Shown here: positions 62,068 to 64,000 of the stretch, piece by piece | Numbering within the stretch: position 1 is the first letter of the stretch | Layout: each line of letters begins with the position of its first letter | Assembly (NCBI RefSeq): GCF_014647435.1 | Contig: NZ_BMPE01000008.1 | Coordinates: forward strand, 62,001-126,000 | Source of the DNA: Deinococcus radiotolerans | GTDB taxonomy: Bacteria; Deinococcota; Deinococci; Deinococcales; Deinococcaceae | Length of the DNA stretch: 64,000 nucleotides | Direction: 5' to 3' | Program-made: the position numbers and the translations under genes | Notes under the pieces: generated by a model | The model's database searches: none | Seen by the model: only the letters and a program-made list of their open reading frames with translations | What the model was told of the DNA's origin: nothing

Positions 62068-64000
62068 GACCCACCCCCAGCAGGCTCAGCACGACCGGGA
62101 TGACCCGCGCCGCCCGGGTGTCATCCACCGCGACCGGCGTGAGGCGCGACGCGGGCGTGCCCCCACGCACCGCCTCGCCAATCGCGCGGCGCTCGGGCGC
62201 CTCAAAGCGCGCAAAGACCCGGCGCAGGAGCGGCAGCACGTTCTGGAACACCTCGGCGTCCAGGGCCGACAGCCAGCCATCCACCAGCGCCAGCAGGCCC
62301 GCGTCGTGCACCAGCAGCGCCCCAGTATCCCCCAGGAAGCCGTCCAGCCACGCCGTGACCGCCAGCGGCGACGGGTCACTCAGCGCCAGCCCCAGCCGCG
62401 CCTCCACCTGACCGGTGTCCAGCACGCCCGCATCGCGCAGGCGGCGCAGCGCGTCCCCCAGCAGGAGCGGATGCGCGTCCTCCCGGTCCGCGGCCCGGCG
62501 CAGGGCCGCGCGCCACTCGCCAGTGACCTCCGGATCGTCCAGCAGGCGCACGGCCGCGTCCGCGCCCCGCACCGCGTCCCGCAGGTCCGACGCCGCCTCG
62601 TCCCCCAGACCTACCCCGGCCAGCGGCAGCCCCACCGCCGCGCGGGTCAGCAGCGCCCGGAACGTCTCCAGCGGCGCCACCTCTCCCCCACCCGGACGGG
62701 CGGCGGCCGGACCGCGCCCACGCACGTCCCCGTAGCGCGCCAGTCGCGCCAGGGGCGGCAGCGCCCGCAGCACGTCCGGCACGTCCGCGCCCAGCGCCGA
62801 CCGCTCATCCAGCGCCGCCAGCGTCACTGGCAGGGCGCCGGGCAGGTCCGCGAGGCGCAGCACCTCCAGCAGCGCCGTCAGCTCTGCCAGCGTCCCCGCG
62901 CCCCGCGCGGCCTCCAGCGCGGACGCCGTCGCCGCGTCCCGCACCGTCTGCCCCAGCCGACTCGCCTCCACCAGCCGCACGCTGAACTCCGGCCGCCAGC
63001 GCAGCTGCCACCCCTCACGGAACGTCCCCAGCCCACCCGACCCACGGGGCTTCGCCCACGGCACGCCCAGCAGGTTCAGGCGGTGAAACAGCACGCTGCG
63101 CGCCAGATCATTGTCCGAACGCAGGTCCAGATCCAGGTCCAGCTTCTCCGGCAGCACCTTCAACCGGAGGCTCTTCTGCTGCCGCGCCACGTCCCGCGCC
63201 AGCGGCACCGTCGGCACCCCGTCCGGCACCGCGCCCAGCGCCTCCCCCACCACCAGCCGCTCCTCAATCAGCCGCAGGGGCAGGTCCCCGTCCCAGCCGA
63301 ACACGCTCAGCGCCGCTTCGTTCAGCTCCTCCAGGCCCGGCAGCGCCCGCCCCCGCAGCGCCGCCAGCGCGTTCGCCAGCCGCGTCGCCTCAATCACCGA
63401 CGCGCTGCTCGCCTCCAGCCGCTCCGCGCGCAGCAGCCGCGCCACCCGCGCGAACCACCGTTCCGCGACTGCGCCGCGCGACGTGAACAGGTGCTCGTAG
63501 TACCCCGGCGAGCGCACGCCCGCCCCGTACCCGCTCGCCACGCTCAGGCGACCATGCGTCCACGGCACCCACGTCAGCGTCACCTTCGCCTTCGGCAAGC
63601 CCCTGAGCAGCGCCGCGTCCGCCTTCACCGGAAACAATGAGACGTCCAGCGCGGGCGCGTGCCATGCCCCACACACCACCGCCACCCGATTGAACCCCTC
63701 CTTGAGCGCCGCGCGGATGCCCTGCCGCATGAACGCCTCCCGCTGTGCCTCCCGACCCACCGGCGCCAGCGCGTCCGCCCGCACCGCCCGCATCGCCTCA
63801 TTCACCGCCGCGAACACATCGAAATCATCGCCGCGGGCCTCCACCAGCGACTCCCACCACCGCTCGAAATCCGAGAAGCCCGCCGTCTGCGCCAGCACCC
63901 CCAGCGGATCATCCCGCAACTCATCCTCCGGCCCGTCCCGCTCCCCGGCCAGCACCACGCCCGCCGGAAGATCCACGAACCGCGCCACAGCCCCCGCCCG
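62057..64000 (-). CDS. DUF5682 family protein (5' end outside window)
   Basis: About 647 residues visible; the frame is open to the window end and the family N-terminus (with an IRHHGPG-type motif) is missing. A GTG at 63988 is an internal codon, since RAGA-VARFVDLPAGV continues the conserved segment. Conserved blocks include FNRVAVVCGAWHAPAL and the C-terminal ALDAEVFQNVLPLLRRVFA. Function is unknown; the family is usually encoded with VWA and MoxR genes. The protein is Ala/Leu/Arg-rich and largely helical. Confidence 0.82.
   Translation of the reverse strand, partial: RAGAVARFVDLPAGVVLAGERDGPEDELRDDPLGVLAQTAGFSDFERWWESLVEARGDDFDVFAAVNEAMRAVRADALAPVGREAQREAFMRQGIRAALKEGFNRVAVVCGAWHAPALDVSLFPVKADAALLRGLPKAKVTLTWVPWTHGRLSVASGYGAGVRSPGYYEHLFTSRGAVAERWFARVARLLRAERLEASSASVIEATRLANALAALRGRALPGLEELNEAALSVFGWDGDLPLRLIEERLVVGEALGAVPDGVPTVPLARDVARQQKSLRLKVLPEKLDLDLDLRSDNDLARSVLFHRLNLLGVPWAKPRGSGGLGTFREGWQLRWRPEFSVRLVEASRLGQTVRDAATASALEAARGAGTLAELTALLEVLRLADLPGALPVTLAALDERSALGADVPDVLRALPPLARLARYGDVRGRGPAAARPGGGEVAPLETFRALLTRAAVGLPLAGVGLGDEAASDLRDAVRGADAAVRLLDDPEVTGEWRAALRRAADREDAHPLLLGDALRRLRDAGVLDTGQVEARLGLALSDPSPLAVTAWLDGFLGDTGALLVHDAGLLALVDGWLSALDAEVFQNVLPLLRRVFARFEAPERRAIGEAVRGGTPASRLTPVAVDDTRAARVIPVVLSLLGVGHDG

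Noticed and set aside
61805..63640. Plus-strand open frame of 611 codons opposite the VWA/DUF5682 genes
   Set aside because: Gln/Arg/His-rich shadow with no recognisable domain; the minus-strand genes are clearly real.

Overview
The window is very GC-rich, gene-dense chromosomal DNA that reads as Deinococcus or a close relative. The evidence is a Thermus/Deinococcus-type ba3 oxidase, the fab cluster layout, the ribosomal alpha operon, and a recurrent promoter style in which a TANNNT -10 box lies 5-9 bases before the start codon. That last feature is the signature of leaderless mRNAs, which are known to be common in Deinococcus. I see no insertion sequence, prophage, CRISPR array or rRNA. The genus assignment is inference; no database search was possible.

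Layout. 1-3.3 kb: ba3 cytochrome oxidase subunits II (cut by the window edge) and I, a membrane-anchored cytochrome c and a secreted cupredoxin. 3.3-3.7 kb: tRNA-His and tRNA-Leu, each followed by a hairpin. 3.7-7 kb: a cNMP-binding/thioredoxin-reductase-like flavoprotein and trigger factor. 7.1-12 kb: fabH-fabD-(DinB-like)-fabG, acpP, fabF, with related palindromes at both ends of the first block. 12-15 kb: M16 metalloprotease. 15.2-17.2 kb: three overlapping genes for secreted proteins, including a possible cohesin-like lipoprotein and a dockerin protein. 17-23 kb: S4 protein, DUF1684, ComF, gatB, an M15 peptidase and small unknowns. 24-28.6 kb: regulator-led modules (SdpR/SdpI, SoxR with a SoxR box beside two VOC genes), DUF1697 and a DMT transporter. 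28.8-36.9 kb: a GGDEF-EAL protein, a six-fold 22-residue repeat protein, an HExxH peptidase, a MoxR/ChlI-like ATPase, a MerR regulator and gltX. 37-42 kb: 2-oxoacid dehydrogenase E1 alpha/beta, a C39-like/TPR protein and a type III polyketide synthase. 42-50.7 kb: aldo/keto reductase, nitroreductase, GGDEF protein, ndk, two nucleoside/sugar ABC permeases and a RodZ-like protein. 50.9-56 kb: AI-2E-type permease, then infA-rpmJ-rpsM-rpsK-rpsD-rpoA-rplQ on the minus strand. 55.8-64 kb: PadR/DUF4188 pair, an HExxH protein, a TPR-GGDEF-EAL protein and the VWA/DUF5682 pair, the latter cut by the window end.

How genes work together. Many neighbours overlap by ATGA or GTGA and are probably translationally coupled (oxidase, fab, secreted tricistron, pdh E1, SdpR/SdpI, SoxR/GNAT). 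Several regulators sit next to a visible operator: SdpR-like (24040-24055), SoxR (25937-25956), a BltR-type MerR (35127-35157) and PadR (56381-56415). Housekeeping functions are interleaved with small accessory modules.

Most notable: a family of three structured intergenic elements directly after genes (12045-12176, 17186-17334, 36979-37120) whose stems differ in sequence but remain paired; the leaderless promoter pattern, which corrects several start codons; the cohesin-like/dockerin tricistron; a SoxR-box promoter driving VOC genes; and an exact six-fold 22-residue repeat protein.
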